The notes under the pieces were generated by a model, which saw only the letters and a program-made list of their open reading frames with translations, searched no databases and was not told where the DNA came from. Below are positions 38,843 to 51,900 of a stretch of DNA of 64,000 nucleotides, in pieces. The position numbers and the translations under genes were made by a program. The stretch spans positions 16,588,324 to 16,652,323 of the forward strand of contig CM039182.1 of the NCBI GenBank assembly GCA_008360975.2, given 5' to 3'. The DNA is from Lichenostomus cassidix. Its lineage: Eukaryota; Chordata; Aves; Passeriformes; Meliphagidae. Each line of letters opens with the position of its first letter. The stretch's first letter is position 1.

Positions 38843-41113
38843 ATGTGCAGAGCTTACTGCACAGCATCACACCACTGCAATAAATCTACTTTGGAGTCAG
38901 ATTTCAGAGAGATCAGCACATGGATACTGTATATTAGTAATGAAGGACATGATATTTCCTAATAGCTTCCTCAAAACTTGCATATATTTGCAGATCCATG
39001 CTTAGTCCTACAAAGGCAGAGGACCTAGAAATTAAATGGTTTGTATAAAACACTGTTTGCTGAAAATAGTGCTTTTTGTATGTGATCCTAATAAACACAG
39101 TTATATCCAAAAAATCAGAAAATTTATAACACATAGAAAAAAAGCAGCTTTTTGTAAAGGCTGCTTGCTCTAATGAATATCTTTTGTTGCATCTTCAGTT
39201 CTGTTGTTACTTCCAGGAACAGAAATCTCATCTCTCCCTACCTGATGTGATGTAGATTTAGACCCAGGAATTAGACTTTTGAATGTCTCATTAAAAGAAA
39301 TCAATCTTGATAGTTTCATGGCAATTTTTTTACCTGCTGGCTCCTAACTCCTCATTTTTTTAACCCTGGCAAACTAAAATTTTGATATTTTTGTCCGATG
39401 ACTCCACTATTATCGATACTAGAAGAAATACAGAATATCTTGTACACTGTTACTTGATGTGTTTTGATAATTTTATATTGTAACTTATACATTATACTGT
39501 AAACTTGTCTCTATTCTCATAAGTGTTTATATTACTTTTTCCAGTTCCTCTCTACAAGTAAAAAGCTAATTTCCTATTTACATCAGATGATACGTGGTCT
39601 TGGGTTAAAAGCACTGATTTAAATTCCACTGATCTCTTATCTCAGAGTTTAGAAATGAGGTATTTAGAAGTGTTACACAGCAATGAAAACTTTGCACTAT
39701 CAGTATTATAATTCTGTAAAATTTTAGCAGTGCAAAGATTTCACTAGTTGTCATATAATTTTGCTGGCAAACTGCTTACCTTCTAGCAGTGGTTATTAAA
39801 AACCATGAAGATACCACTGCCTGCATCTTCTCAGTTCTCAGCTTGTAGAATGACTAAGGTCAGCATCCTCTCTGATGGTGAAATCTCCTTTCTCTTAAGG
39901 ATCTTTTCAAAAAACATCAATTCTTTCTCCATTGTAATGTATTGAATTTCTTATCTCTCATAATCATTAACCATTAATCACCCTTCATGGTGCAACACTT
40001 AAACTCTGAGTGGATGGTTAGGAAATACCTAATGCATTCATACACAAAGGAAGAGAGAGTGAGAAGAAAAACCAAATGAGCAAAAACTCTGTATTATTCA
40101 CGGGGAACAGGTTTGAGATGGAGACTCTGGCTTTTCCTTTTCCTCTGTGTTGATGCAGAGTACTGTGCCAAGTGACATGGAAGCTGATAGGTTGGATATC
40201 ATGTTTTATCCCTCACCTGTAGATATTATACTGGTCTATGTTTTACCATTAGTATCTCAACCTCATATTCCAAGGCATGGTGAGTTATGAGACCACCAGT
40301 TTGCCTCTGACAGCATTGGTTTACAGCTGCACTCAATTTCATAACAGAAACAGCATGGTAATGTCAGCTTATCAAAGTCAAGTCTTCCTTAGGCATGAAC
40401 TGCTTCTGCTTTCATTTTGCTTCAGATTCTGGTTCATGCCGATCACAACAACCACAAAGCAGGGAACAGCTGAATCTAACAAGTTTGGCAAGATTAAAGA
40501 CAACCTATAGGTCTTTCATGTGACTATAGCTGGTGTTCCTTGGGTCTTAGGTACTGAAACTGTGAATAAACAAAGAGAAAAGGCATCTGGTGGACAAATA
40601 TGAACATGCCCCTAACTTTCACTGAAAGACTCTTGGATAAGTGAAAAAGAATGAAGGAAATTTACCTCCCACCAACATGCACTCTCATGTGCTAAACTAA
40701 TGAATGAAGGTAAATCACTGATGCAAGACTATGCCCCACTGAGAGTATGTACGTGGTGAATACAATTTTTGTTACTTTCCTTTCTGGCAGAGTTCAATGC
40801 TGGCTCATCTATATTATCAAAACCTCTTGCCTCTTTAGTTTTAGAATTTAATAAAAATGTAATATATTCTCTTTCAGTATCTTTCCTTTAGAAGTTCTAT
40901 ATCACATATTTTGAACTAATACATGTGCCTTTCTTTTCATGTGTTGATTTTTTCAGAAATTGAAGTCACTACAGTAAAATTCAAAGGTGTTCTAAAGCAT
41001 CCTGCCTATTGACTCAGTTCACTTGCCAAGTGATCAATGTGGTCATCAAAACATTTGGCTGAGAAAATTATTCCAATCCTTTCTAGATGATATGCACTGA
41101 GATCCAACAAGGA

Positions 41114-41154
41114 TTATATAAAAGACTATACATAAAAGAGTTATATAAAAGACT
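41114..41154. repeat. 14-bp direct repeat with 27-bp period
   Basis: Two exact copies of ttatataaaagact, at 41114-41127 and 41141-41154, separated by a related A-rich spacer (atacataaaagag). It looks like a small tandem duplication that has drifted. Confidence 0.8.
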
Positions 41155-42284
41155 TTCTTCCTGTTTTCTTACTCTAATTCAGCAGAGACAGTGGGCCCAA
41201 TGAAGACTTTCACTGATTAGATTTTTGCAATCAGGTGTCCTTCAGTAATTCTTTGGCATGGAATTGGCCCTGCCATGGTCTCCTGCTCAGGTGCTCGCCA
41301 AGCACCAGACGGTTCAGCTTTAGAGAGCAGAGCAATGAGGACGGATAATTACAGCATGGTTCCAGGCTTTAGTAAGGAACATACCATGAATATGTCCACC
41401 ACTATTTTCCTCCATATGAATGCACCCACATTTTACTCTTTCATAATTTTTGTGTTTCAAAGCTTTCTATGATCAGAAAAGAGTTCCCCACACTTTTACT
41501 TTCCAGATGTAGCACATTTTTAACTTCTGCACATTACTGCTCATGCTGTATCCAAAAAATTTTAAATCCCCTGCCTAAAAATTGTGCACTGTTTTTCAAG
41601 ACTGTTTTTCAAGTAGTCTAGTTGTAAATTACTTCTTTGAAAAGAATATATTAATGTAGAGTTTTATCTATGAATTCTTATATATGTAAGTTTATTCATG
41701 CAAGTTACTTCAGTGGAATTACGAGTAAAGAGGAAAGACCACAAGATCTTGCTCTCCTCCCCTCACCACAAGATTAATTTCTCTGAATGAAGGGCTGGCA
41801 AGACTGTACCACATAAGTCCCTGCAAGCTGGCAGTGCAAGATATTAATTTAAATTAAAAAGGTCAATGAAAACCCAACGTGGCAGTTGGCTCAGGTCACT
41901 GGCTGCTGTCCTTTTCTCTCCTACTTTCAAGCCCTTCACACACACATATACTTGGCTATTCAGTGAACCCAGACTCTGATGATGCGCCCTTGAGCTCTCA
42001 AAAAGGCTTTCAGAGTAACAAAAATAACAATGCCCTCCTACAATACTGTACTGCACCTCCAAATCCATGGAAGGGGAAGATCGAGTTTTGTCATGGTATC
42101 ACAAGTAATGTCAGAAAGACGAACATGGGAGTTCAAGATGTGAAAGAAGAGTAACATCAGTACCTATACCTTCATGGACCTGTCTTCAGCCTGCCATTTC
42201 TAAATCCCACTGTATGTTCCAGGAACATCACATATTTTATCACTATCCAAAAAAACTACAAGCATGTGACTTTATTGTATGCCT

Positions 42285-42450
42285 GCATACTGCCTGGTTG
42301 GGTGGTCTCTATCCTTGCAGGTTTTTGAGACTTATTGGGTAAAGCCCTTAGTAACCTTGTCTTGTATAAAGTCTTATATCTGACTGTCCTCTGTGCAGGA
42401 AGTTGGACCAGAGGCCTCCTGAGGTCCCTGCCAGCTTAAGGTATCCTGGG
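42285..42450 (+). mobile_element. CR1 LINE 3' end fragment, diverged
   Basis: The stretch ggtctctatccttgcaggtt, ttgagacttattgggtaaag, then ggaagttggaccagaggcct and cctgaggtccctgccagctt is CR1 3' UTR in plus orientation. The final octamer repeats are not recognisable, since it ends at 'aaggtatcctgggaac'. It is old and 5'-truncated. Confidence 0.78.
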
Positions 42451-44621
42451 AACACAGCACACAGACATATACAGACACAGAGAACATATATAAACACTCC
42501 CCACCAAATTCCACCTGCATAATCTCTTAGAATTTATGATGTCATAGCTCCACCGAGTTTCCAATACCCTAAACTTTTGTCATATACACAGAGATACCAA
42601 TACCTAATCAAGATCAGGAGACATATAGCTCTGCCTAATCACAGTTCTTAAGGTGGATAATCATATACACAACAGTCTCTAGTTATCTCCTTGACAGTAG
42701 CTGCTAGAATTTTTTAGGATAGCTATGTAGATTAGTGACAACAGAACTACAAAGAGCCATTACACTGTGTATCTTGTTTTTCTGACATTTTAAATAAACT
42801 TATTCAAAAGCCAGAAAATATTCAGTGGCTTCCTATCAGTAAAAACAGTCATAAGCTTTTTTTTTTAGTGTGGCTCAGGGCAAGGACACAAGTGTTCCAG
42901 TACCTAGGAGGTTTCTGTACTTTGCAGTCTGTAATGCAGAGGCTACACCAGCTGACTTCTGGCTTTTGCATTCAAAGCAAGCTGGCTCTCAAAAAAAAGC
43001 TGTTGGTTTACTGGTTGCATGTTAACTTCAAAAAGTATGTTCATCTGACATGGACATTGACCAAGAGAGGTTAACTACTGCATTGTCTTCTGCCTGGTTC
43101 CCTCACTTCTATGCCCAAGCATTAAAATGTATATATAAAATCTTTGCAACATGGTATTTAAAATTTGCCTTTTGCATTGGCTGGATATCTAATGCACTAT
43201 GATCCAAATAAAAGGGAAAGACCCTTTCTTAGAGTACTAGGGAAATCTGTAGTGATTATCTCAGAGCAGGTATTTACACTGTGTCCTTGGACTTCTGTGA
43301 CATCAACACCAAAGACAGGCATGTTGTTTACCTGAACAAGAATAAAATTATGAGTGTTCATTCTAAAAGCTTTAAATACTGTATTATCAGTTAAGGCAAT
43401 GTCGTATTATGCTGAAAAAGAAGCAGCCTAAAACATCTGGGGTATCAGAGCAGGCTTGCAGCACTAAATGTGTTGGAAACAGCAAATTTTTTTTTTGGCC
43501 TCAGTGCACATCAGTGTGTATGGAACAAACAGCAACTGTGCTTTTGTAACACATCCCTTATTTGAGGGACAAGTGCATAAAAGTATTTTGCACTGTTCCA
43601 TTTTCACATTCATTAATGTCAAAACCAGAGCTTTCCAGTGACCTTGCTCTGCTCAGGACTGTTATGATAATGGACCTACCACAGTCTCATGCTCCCAGCC
43701 CTCATGGCTCACTTCTTCCATGCTGATGCACATACAGATCACTTGAGAGGAAAAAAAACCCATATCCATATCTAAGCTCCACAACACCCCACTTTCTATT
43801 ACTTCTCATAACACAAAAGGCTACATGATCTTAGCTTGAGTGTGAAAGAGGGAGTAAGACAGCCCAGAAACTGATGTTAACACCTAACATGCAACAAGAT
43901 GTCTGAGCACAAAGTTTACTCCAGGATTCACTACAGAACTACTTCATGAGCATTAGGAAGTCAATGCCTCCCACCCCACTGCTCCATGTCTCTTAACTGA
44001 TGATAATATTGCTTTTCTATAATTTGCAGTTTGGAAGAACAGGGGAAAGCTATAATGAATTTGGATGTTTTAGCCAAAGGAAGAGTGAAAAAAAAATTCC
44101 TAAATTTTTAAAAAGACACTGCAGCCTCCAAAGCTAGTCCATTTTATGATCTAGCTGACCTCACTGTTGTCAGATTCAGCTTTACTCTCTAACAACTTTC
44201 ACTCGCTGGAATTTAAACCTAGTACTTCTTATCTGCTATATCAAGAACATGGAGAAGAAATCATTCCCTTCGTCTTTGTATTATCATACCCACTACCTTT
44301 TATCACTGACTGCAGAAATTATATAATATGATTACATCATGCCATCCATTACAAGGATTTTGGAGTTTCAGTTATCGTAGACTAGCAGTATGGGAACTAG
44401 TTAATATACCAGATAATCCTAGTTGCCTAGGGTGGAATTCATCACCATTTGAGGCAAGTACCTCAGACTTCACTTATAGTCCATGAAATGTTGGCCATGA
44501 TGCACTTCATCTTCAAGTTCCAGGCCTAAAACAAGTTCTAAAAGGCCCAGTTCCTCTTCAGGATTTGTTGAGCATAGGGTGTCTGTCTCAGCTATGGATT
44601 CATATATGAGAAACAGACTCA

Positions 44622-44955
44622 CAAAATAATTTCATTCAAAAGGGAGCTTCAGAGGTCAAATAGCCTAGCCCCCTGCTCAAAACAGGTGTGCTAGGTCAGG
44701 GTGCTCAGAGTTGGTGCCAGTCAAACCCTGACACCTCCAAAGATGGATATTTCACAAACTCTGGAGAAACTGTTTTCATAACTGACAACCCTCACAGTAA
44801 CAAAAAGTTAAAAAAAAATACCTTATCAGAATCTCCTGTTTTTCAACCTGTGTTCATAACAGATGTCTAAAATCACCAGAGGTCTGACCCCTAATGCAGC
44901 TAACAGGCTACTTTCTTGTAACATTGTGCTACTGCTCACTTTATTTGAAGGTCTT
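44622..44955 (-). mobile_element. CR1 LINE 3' fragment, diverged
   Basis: The plus strand has cacaaaataatttcattcaa, ggagcttcagaggtcaaata, gcctagccccctgctcaaaa and gacacctccaaagatggata, then ctctggagaaactgttttca. These are reverse-complemented CR1 3' sequences. A block around 44880-44950 (cagctaacaggctactttct) resembles a more 5' part of CR1, so the copy may have an internal deletion. Confidence 0.75.
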
Positions 44956-47262
44956 TGTAGTAAACAAAGCGTCTTTAAATTTGTGGTAGTGTGTTCCAAG
45001 CATTAGCAAGACAGGCAGTTAAGAAAGGTCTAAAAGTTTCAAAATAGTTAGTATTTCTGGAAAAGTAATAAGAATCCTCCCCTCAGATACCAAGGACAGA
45101 AATTAAGGGACTCATTCATAAGAGAGTTGGGTTTTGGCTTTCTGTTCAAAATCTAAGAAGAAATAGAAACAAAATCAATTAGAATGCCTACTGTTCATTT
45201 GGAAGAGATCCATTGATAATTGGAAAGACCAAGGAAAAGGAAATTAGAGATGTAACCATGAGACTACGGAAAATATAAGAAATGAGAGCTTCAGAAATGT
45301 GAGCTGCCCAGCAACTTCTGAGTAAAATCTGTGTAGTTGTAATAGACAAAGCTCATCTGCCTGTTTATAATTCATGAAAGATCAGTGTTGTTATCAGTAT
45401 AGCAGAACTTGAATAATAAATTTAAGTGGAGACCATCATTTGCACTTCCCATTTGGTTAGAAGGGCATTGTAACAGCTGTTTTCCTCACCAAAAGCAGCT
45501 GACTGGTGATATTATTTTTCAATTAATGATGTTACACTATGAATAGATTACTGCATGTAGGCATGAAAACAACAACAATTAGTGAAAAAAATTCAGCGAT
45601 GTAACAAAGTAGGTTTTGGTTTCCATTTAATTGGAGGGTAGGGAAAGTCAGAGATGCAACAAAACCCTTCTAGACACACTGAAATTTGCATGCTGAAGGC
45701 TCTGAAAACAATATGAGAGAGACTGAGTAAACAGATCTAGAAAAAGTGAGAATTAGGGAAGCGTAGAAGAGCAGAGAAAAAAGATGCTAAAGACTTAAAG
45801 CAGTGCTGAGAAAATCTAAGGGGATTTTGTTTTTTAAATAAGAATGTAATTTTGCACAGAATCCTCAAATGAATAGAGATTTCAGTTATTTAGAACTTAA
45901 ATGCTGTCACTTTATGTCTTTACATTGTTACATGCAGTAAGCCAAGCTGTGTAATTCCACACTTGGTTGAGTGTGAAAGTAAAGCTTTTCAGTTTTAAAT
46001 TGCAAATCATAATAGAACAAGAGATGATACAAAAGGAAAATAGCCTTATGTTAAAGGATAACACCCCATTGCAATGATGCTTGTGAACTTCATTCCGTAT
46101 GTTAATTTTCATTTCATATTACCTGTGGAAAATATAGCCTAATTTGGGTGTATAATATGTGAGAACTATATGAACTAGCCTTAGAGTTCTAATGTACTCT
46201 AGCACAAAATGAGAACCAAATCAAGGAGCTGAAACAATGACCTCTGAGCACAAATTACTAAGTCTTTAACCACATCTCTAAGTCACAAAATATTCCCAAT
46301 TGTTCTTGGAAGCAAATAAAAACACTAAATAACATGAATGAGTAAATAAACAATGAATATGACCCAGGGAAAACAAAATCTGCTTTGCACGTACATAACT
46401 TAGGGCCAACACATAAATTGATAATATATGCACTACACTGTTATGAATGAATATGTGCATAAATGTCAGCTGGTGCAAACCAGACTCTGTTTAGAACTTG
46501 GGTTTTCTTCCTCATGTCATTGTGTTCTGCTTTGTGCTCCTTTCCCAGACAATAAGCAGGTGAGCACATTTAGATTCTGTCCATGTACAGCAAAACATCA
46601 AGAGTTCATGTTCCAAGGACTCACCTCTCATAATTCACACCTTGCAGCTTTTCTTTCTTAAAAAGACTATGCTTTATAGCTTTCCCACATTTACTGCTTC
46701 ATTGTCTTGCCCTGAACCAGAAACTGATGAAAACTTCCTTGCAGTGAGTTGAGGGACAGGCATAAAGCTGATCTTTCTGATCTTCTTTGATTTTATGAAA
46801 CCGTATTTTTCTGTTTGGTGAAATCAGGATTAATTTCTCTGTCTGAATATTAATATGACCTCCCACTATCACATTTGCTACATCCCTCGCCTAAAACACT
46901 CAAAATAGAAACCATAAAATTGCTCTCTATTTTTTTTTATTTCAGCCTGTAGGAGTAACAGCCTGATTAATAATTACCTATGTAAGAAAGGAAGAGTGCC
47001 CCAGCAAAGAGTGGGAACATAAAACTGCTAGAAGAGAGAAGCCAAGTCATACACTTTCCCTATTCATTTCTAATAGAATGTGTTCTCAGTGGACAGTTTT
47101 ATATAGTAGGAGCATGAGATGTGCAGAGAAAGATAAACTCTGGTCCAGCAGCTATATGCCATCTGGGACACAGGCTAATCAGGAATTTTCAGCAATCTTT
47201 TTTTTCCTACATCAAACTGTCATTTTGCACTTGCTGTATATTTAACATCCCTAATGCCAGTG

Positions 47263-47277
47263 AAAAAAAAAAAAAAA
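47263..47277. repeat. A15 homopolymer
   Basis: Fifteen consecutive adenines after 'taatgccagtg'. It resembles the tail of a retrocopy, but the upstream sequence shows no recognisable gene or SINE and no nearby AATAAA. Confidence 0.85.
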
Positions 47278-48914
47278 GGGAAAATGCCTATATGTTAGTG
47301 AAGAGCTGAGGAGATGCTTGGATTATTGAACTGCTCCCTCCCAGAACCTCTTCCTTTCTTCTCCCTCTGCATTTAAAGGCTGTGGATGGTCACCAAGCCC
47401 TTCAAGTCAACTGCTGAGAGAAGTCTTTTTCCACTGCAGTATCTCAGTATCCCTGGTGCTGAGCACTGAAGCCTGAAGAGTGACAGCCACCAAAGGATGT
47501 TCATCCCTGGTGGAACAGAACAAATGGAGGACCAAGGCAAGAACTGGGAAATGAACTGAAGAATGGGTGACAGGCAGGCAGACTGCAGACACAGCTCTGA
47601 GCAGCTATGATGAGCCTTCTGGCACACTGTGGAGCTGAGGCTGTACAGACACTGACTGGTTCTACCTGAGCATCTGCCTGGGGAAGCCTGGGTTCTACCT
47701 GGCTCCAAGGTTCTTTCTCTGAGAAAGTAAAGACAGCCATGGAAAAGAAACCCCTTGCATTAAGCTTTATGCTATTAATTTCTGTAAATGCTTCACAGCT
47801 GAGGAAACAGTGCATGGGCTTTCTGTTCTGTTCACCAGAAAGAAATGTGAAAGAAGTTCTGAAAACCCATGGGAGATACATTTATTGCAAGTGGTAAAAA
47901 ATATTTGTTCAAAATGAAAAAACCCCAAAACTTTTGTTTCCCTCACATCTGCGAAGTGAAACACGAAAAACTACATAAAGCTATACTGAAAATGCACACA
48001 CTTTTTCTTTAGAACTTGGAAGGCCCACACAATTAAAAAAATAATGTATAAAAATTCCATCAAGATTTGTGTTTATCATAGTATTCTTCACACATTGTAC
48101 TGCAGTTTATTTCCTACTTGTTCTTCAACTACTGAAGAGTTTTGTTATCCAGCTCATCTTTCAGTAACTACATGATGGTCTGTAAAAGCATAGCAAATCC
48201 TGACTATTGAGGGAAAGAGAACATAAACATATTTTAAAAGAGACCACAACTCCATCTTTGATTGTCTCATGACCTGCATGCTTTCTATCAGCTTCGTTCA
48301 ATTTACACTTTGATATCTTGCTTTATCTAGTCATTGTTTTAGTTTATGTGGCAATTAACAAACTCAGTTTTTCTGGGACTTTTCAGAAGAGAATAGACAC
48401 ATATTTCTATGAGCTTTGTGATAAACTTCTCACGCGGCTGTGAAATTTTCTTTTTTTCCACTTACAGGGTAAGGGTAATGCCATCTAATTTTCCCAAAGA
48501 CACCATTGGAGATGCCACATATCTTCAGAAACATCAAAATATATGCCAGCAATGCACTGAAATAATTAATCTCCTTTGTACTACATTCCAGAGAAATACT
48601 TGGAATAATCAGTGTCTTCCTTTTACATATCTTGCTTTTTTCCCCCCATAGTATAGCTTATAGAGGAATTGTCTTTCAAAGCAAAAACTCAGCTTAACCC
48701 AGAACATCAAAGAACTTCCAATTAAACCACTGGCAATTTTACTAAATTAAAAATAGGGAATTACTGCAAACATAGGAAAACATTTGCATGTTTTTAAGAA
48801 TATTTACAGAACACAGCACTCTTTGACGTTTATATTTTTAACAGAGTCATTCATACAAAGTTTTAAAATGTCAGCAGGGATACATTTTTTTTTTTAAGTT
48901 ATAGTTTGACTTAC

Positions 48915-48983
48915 TGGGAAGTACAGAAGAAGTGATCCAAACAGAATGGTTTCCAACAGCACCAGCCCCGAAGCCCTGATACT
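48915..48983 (-). CDS. GPR158: GPR158 internal coding exon (TM2 region)
   Basis: This 69-bp exon encodes 23 residues that read SIRASGLVLLETILFGSLLL followed by YFP. I recognise this as the start of the second transmembrane helix of GPR158, a class C orphan GPCR of neuronal membranes that recruits RGS7-Gbeta5 and has been reported as a metabotropic glycine receptor. On the minus strand it is preceded by a pyrimidine-rich acceptor (gtcttctag) and followed by a consensus donor (gtaagtc). Both ends are in phase 0, and the frame continues directly into the exon at 20178-20287. The paralogue GPR179 has a similar 7TM core, so it is the main alternative. The very long introns and the residues of the following exon favour GPR158. 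I see no stop or frameshift. Confidence 0.88.
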
Positions 48984-51900
48984 CTAGAAGACAAAAACCA
49001 ACACAGAATATTAGAAAATTCTGTCTTTGTGCTATTTGATAAAGGTACCTTCACTTTTGTCAGCATCAGACTTTCACAGTAATGTTTATCAAAGCACAAC
49101 AGTATCAAGCTGTCTTTCATGCTTGCATGCTTCACAATCTTTAATTCACGGGCCTGTTATGGCTGTGTTTTACAAAATTCAATTTAAAAAATAATTTTTT
49201 CCTATGTTAAATACTATTCAACACACATTACCTGGATATAATTTGAAACTGCTAAATTGGCTCTCAAGTGTCAAGAATTAGGGATCATGGGAATTACAGA
49301 CATGAATTTAACTGTAGAATTTGTTCTGCACGGTTTAAATTTCAAGAAGTCCCTCGAATATTTTTACTTATTTAAGATTAATAACTTGGCTTCCATAATA
49401 AGTATGAATAATACACAACTTTACTGAATATAGAGTTTGCTCTCAGACTGCAAGTGCATTTACTTTTTCTGAAATTTTTGCACAAAGATGTTGATTCGTT
49501 AACTTGTCAGGACTGTAAAATAATATCTCCTCACTGATTCTAATGCAGTCTCTCCAACACAGTTTCTTACATCTTAAAATTAAACAAAAAAAAAATCAAT
49601 TATTTTTCCTAATACAAAATGTATTCCAGTAAGTTTGATGATTTATGTGTAGTGCAACTGTGCCTTATCTTAAAGACACAACATCAACACTCGTGAGAAT
49701 CTGAAATGTTGAAGGTTAATGACTCAGAGAATCGAGCACTGCCAAAGCAGGGGTGCTTTGCTGATGATGTGCAAAGCACAGCCCAGGTGCAGAGGCTGAG
49801 AGCACCAGAGGATGACCACAACAAACCAACCTTTGTTCAGCAAGAAGCTGGGTTTGAGCCAGATGAGAGGCCAATAAGAAGCAGATCCTGAGAGATGGGA
49901 TAATGCTTTTTATCATGCCAGTGTCCTCCCTTACACAGCTGACTCCAGCATCACACAAGACACTGGCAGAGGTCAGTGAACTCATGTCTCTCATGACTGA
50001 GCAATAGTCAAACCACTGAAGAATCTTTTCTTTCTTATGATGTACAATGAATCTCTATAGATCAGAATGACCAACAAAGCAACTGAAATGAGCTTCATAC
50101 AGAGAAGATGGAGCTTATCTGAAACATCTGGTCTCCATGTAACTTCTGTATGGACTTCCATTTCTAAACAAGTCTTTCACGTTCTGATTAGCATTTTCTT
50201 ACCAAGCTTTTTTCTGGGCAGCATGAACAGAGGATAACCTGCCAAGGCAAAGAATTTCAGCATTTCCAGCTCTTCTTCCATTACAATAAATTATCCCATG
50301 ATTTTCTTCTCACCTGTGTTCTGGTAGGGACCATCCTCTGCAAATTCTATCTAAGCACTTCTTCCTACCCTAAAAGAAGTGTGACTTAGAGAGCAACACT
50401 GGAGTTCAAAATGAGCTTGAACCCAGTTTTGACTGTGCTTTCACCTCACTCTTTGATACCAGGAGAACAGGGAGGTTCACACAATGTTTACAAATACCAC
50501 AGCTCTTCCAAGGATTCCTCGGCAAATGGAATAGACATTCTAGCAGACATGAATGCTATCCACAACAATGAAGAAAAGCCTATAACTTGAAATACAAAAT
50601 AGTGCAACCAAAGAACTATTTTTGCATAAGCATAGAAAAGAAAAAAAATTGGTAGGGAATGGAAGTATAAGAATTCTCCCAAACCACATTTTTGAAACTG
50701 TTGGTTTTCTCTACTGCAAAAAAAGAGATATTTTAATACTTGATTTTAATGTGTTTTTTTTCCATAATGACCACTATAGCCCAAGAAGTCCAATAAGAAA
50801 AAACTATCCAGAACTGAAGCTTTAATAACAGCAATTAACTAGAGAGAAGAAAACCAAAACTAAGGCAGAATATTTCAAAATTAACCCATTAAAGATATTT
50901 TATATTAGATATACAGGTGCTTCCAGAAGTCTCTAAGTAACGGTTTTTCCACCAAAAGCTCAATCTTCCACTGTCCAGAATTTGCAAATATGGGTCCCTA
51001 AGGCATGGCTGGGGGCAGGATCACAAATACTTGACTTCATGGGCATCTGCAACATACACTGCAGTGAATATGCCCACGTATCTCTGGAAAAAAAAAGCCC
51101 TTTCTCTTTTAAGAAAATAAATGAAAGAAAGGAAACCAATGATAAACTAAAGTCTCCACCAGCTGGTGTCCACCTATACAGGCTGCACAAATAAAATTCT
51201 GTGATGAAATTCACAGAAATCAGGGCACTTTAGGATACAACCCTGAAATTTCACTCAGTGGGAATTTCACTTGCACGTAATATTTTTGGGGGTTTTTTTT
51301 CATCTTTTTCAACAGCTGCTTGGATTTTTTTGCATCTGTCTTGCTTGTTGGCATTTATTCTGGTTTTACTTATTTATTTCTCTGGCTGTTCATCTTGTGT
51401 ACAGCTTGCTTATTGACACTTTTTCTGTGTGCTCATTTATCTTCCAGGGTTTCATTTCTATGTTTACTTATTTGTATCAGTAAAATTGTCTTTTCTGGAC
51501 TTCTTTGTCTCACTCAATGGTTACACATTGCCGACACCTAAGTAATACTGCAACTTATTTTGTTTCTAGCTTCATATTAACTTTCGTACTTAGCTGCCTA
51601 TACCATTTACTCATCTAGGCCTACAAAGAGTACTGTTTGTGAAGGACTGATTTATGCCATGGGATTTGTTCAATCTTCCATCTATCTGCTCTATCCAGAC
51701 CACATTAGTTGCCTTCGAGATAAACAGTCATTCCTTATCCTTGAATCTCAGAAAGTAACACCATTTCTGTGAAAAATCACATCATGAAAGGCACATCATG
51801 TGTGCCTCTTGGCCACTGCTAAAGGGTCATAAATAAATGTTCAACAATTATTTGCATGCAAGAAATTTTAAAAAGTATAGCTGCCCAAGTTCCATCAAGT

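Larger units (their letters stand above)
20288..48914 (-). other. GPR158: GPR158 intron between the TM2 and TM3 exons (28,627 bp)
   Basis: The boundaries are the GTAAGT donor at 48914 and the CTATAG acceptor ending at 20288, read on the minus strand. The interior is AT-rich noncoding sequence with CR1 pieces at 21742-21950, 25055-25138, 35805-36300, 42285-42450 and 44622-44955. It also has an A/C-rich low-complexity patch near 27598-27650, a G-run near 29970, a T15 run at 35570-35584, a long pyrimidine tract at 38793-38842 and an A15 run at 47263-47277. In the remaining stretches (about 22.2-25.0, 25.2-35.8, 36.3-42.2 and 45.0-48.9 kb) I see no gene, RNA or mobile element that I can name. Open frames there are short and lack splice or homology support, apart from the exon-like segment listed at 30072-30187. 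Confidence 0.85.

Noticed and set aside
47100..47277. A15 run as the tail of a processed retrocopy
   Set aside because: There is no polyadenylation signal, no target duplication and no recognisable coding sequence upstream.
47373..47881. Overlapping 111- and 126-codon minus-strand frames in a slightly GC-richer patch
   Set aside because: There is no known motif, the frames overlap each other in different phases, and no exon boundaries are visible. This is more likely a lack of stops caused by base composition.
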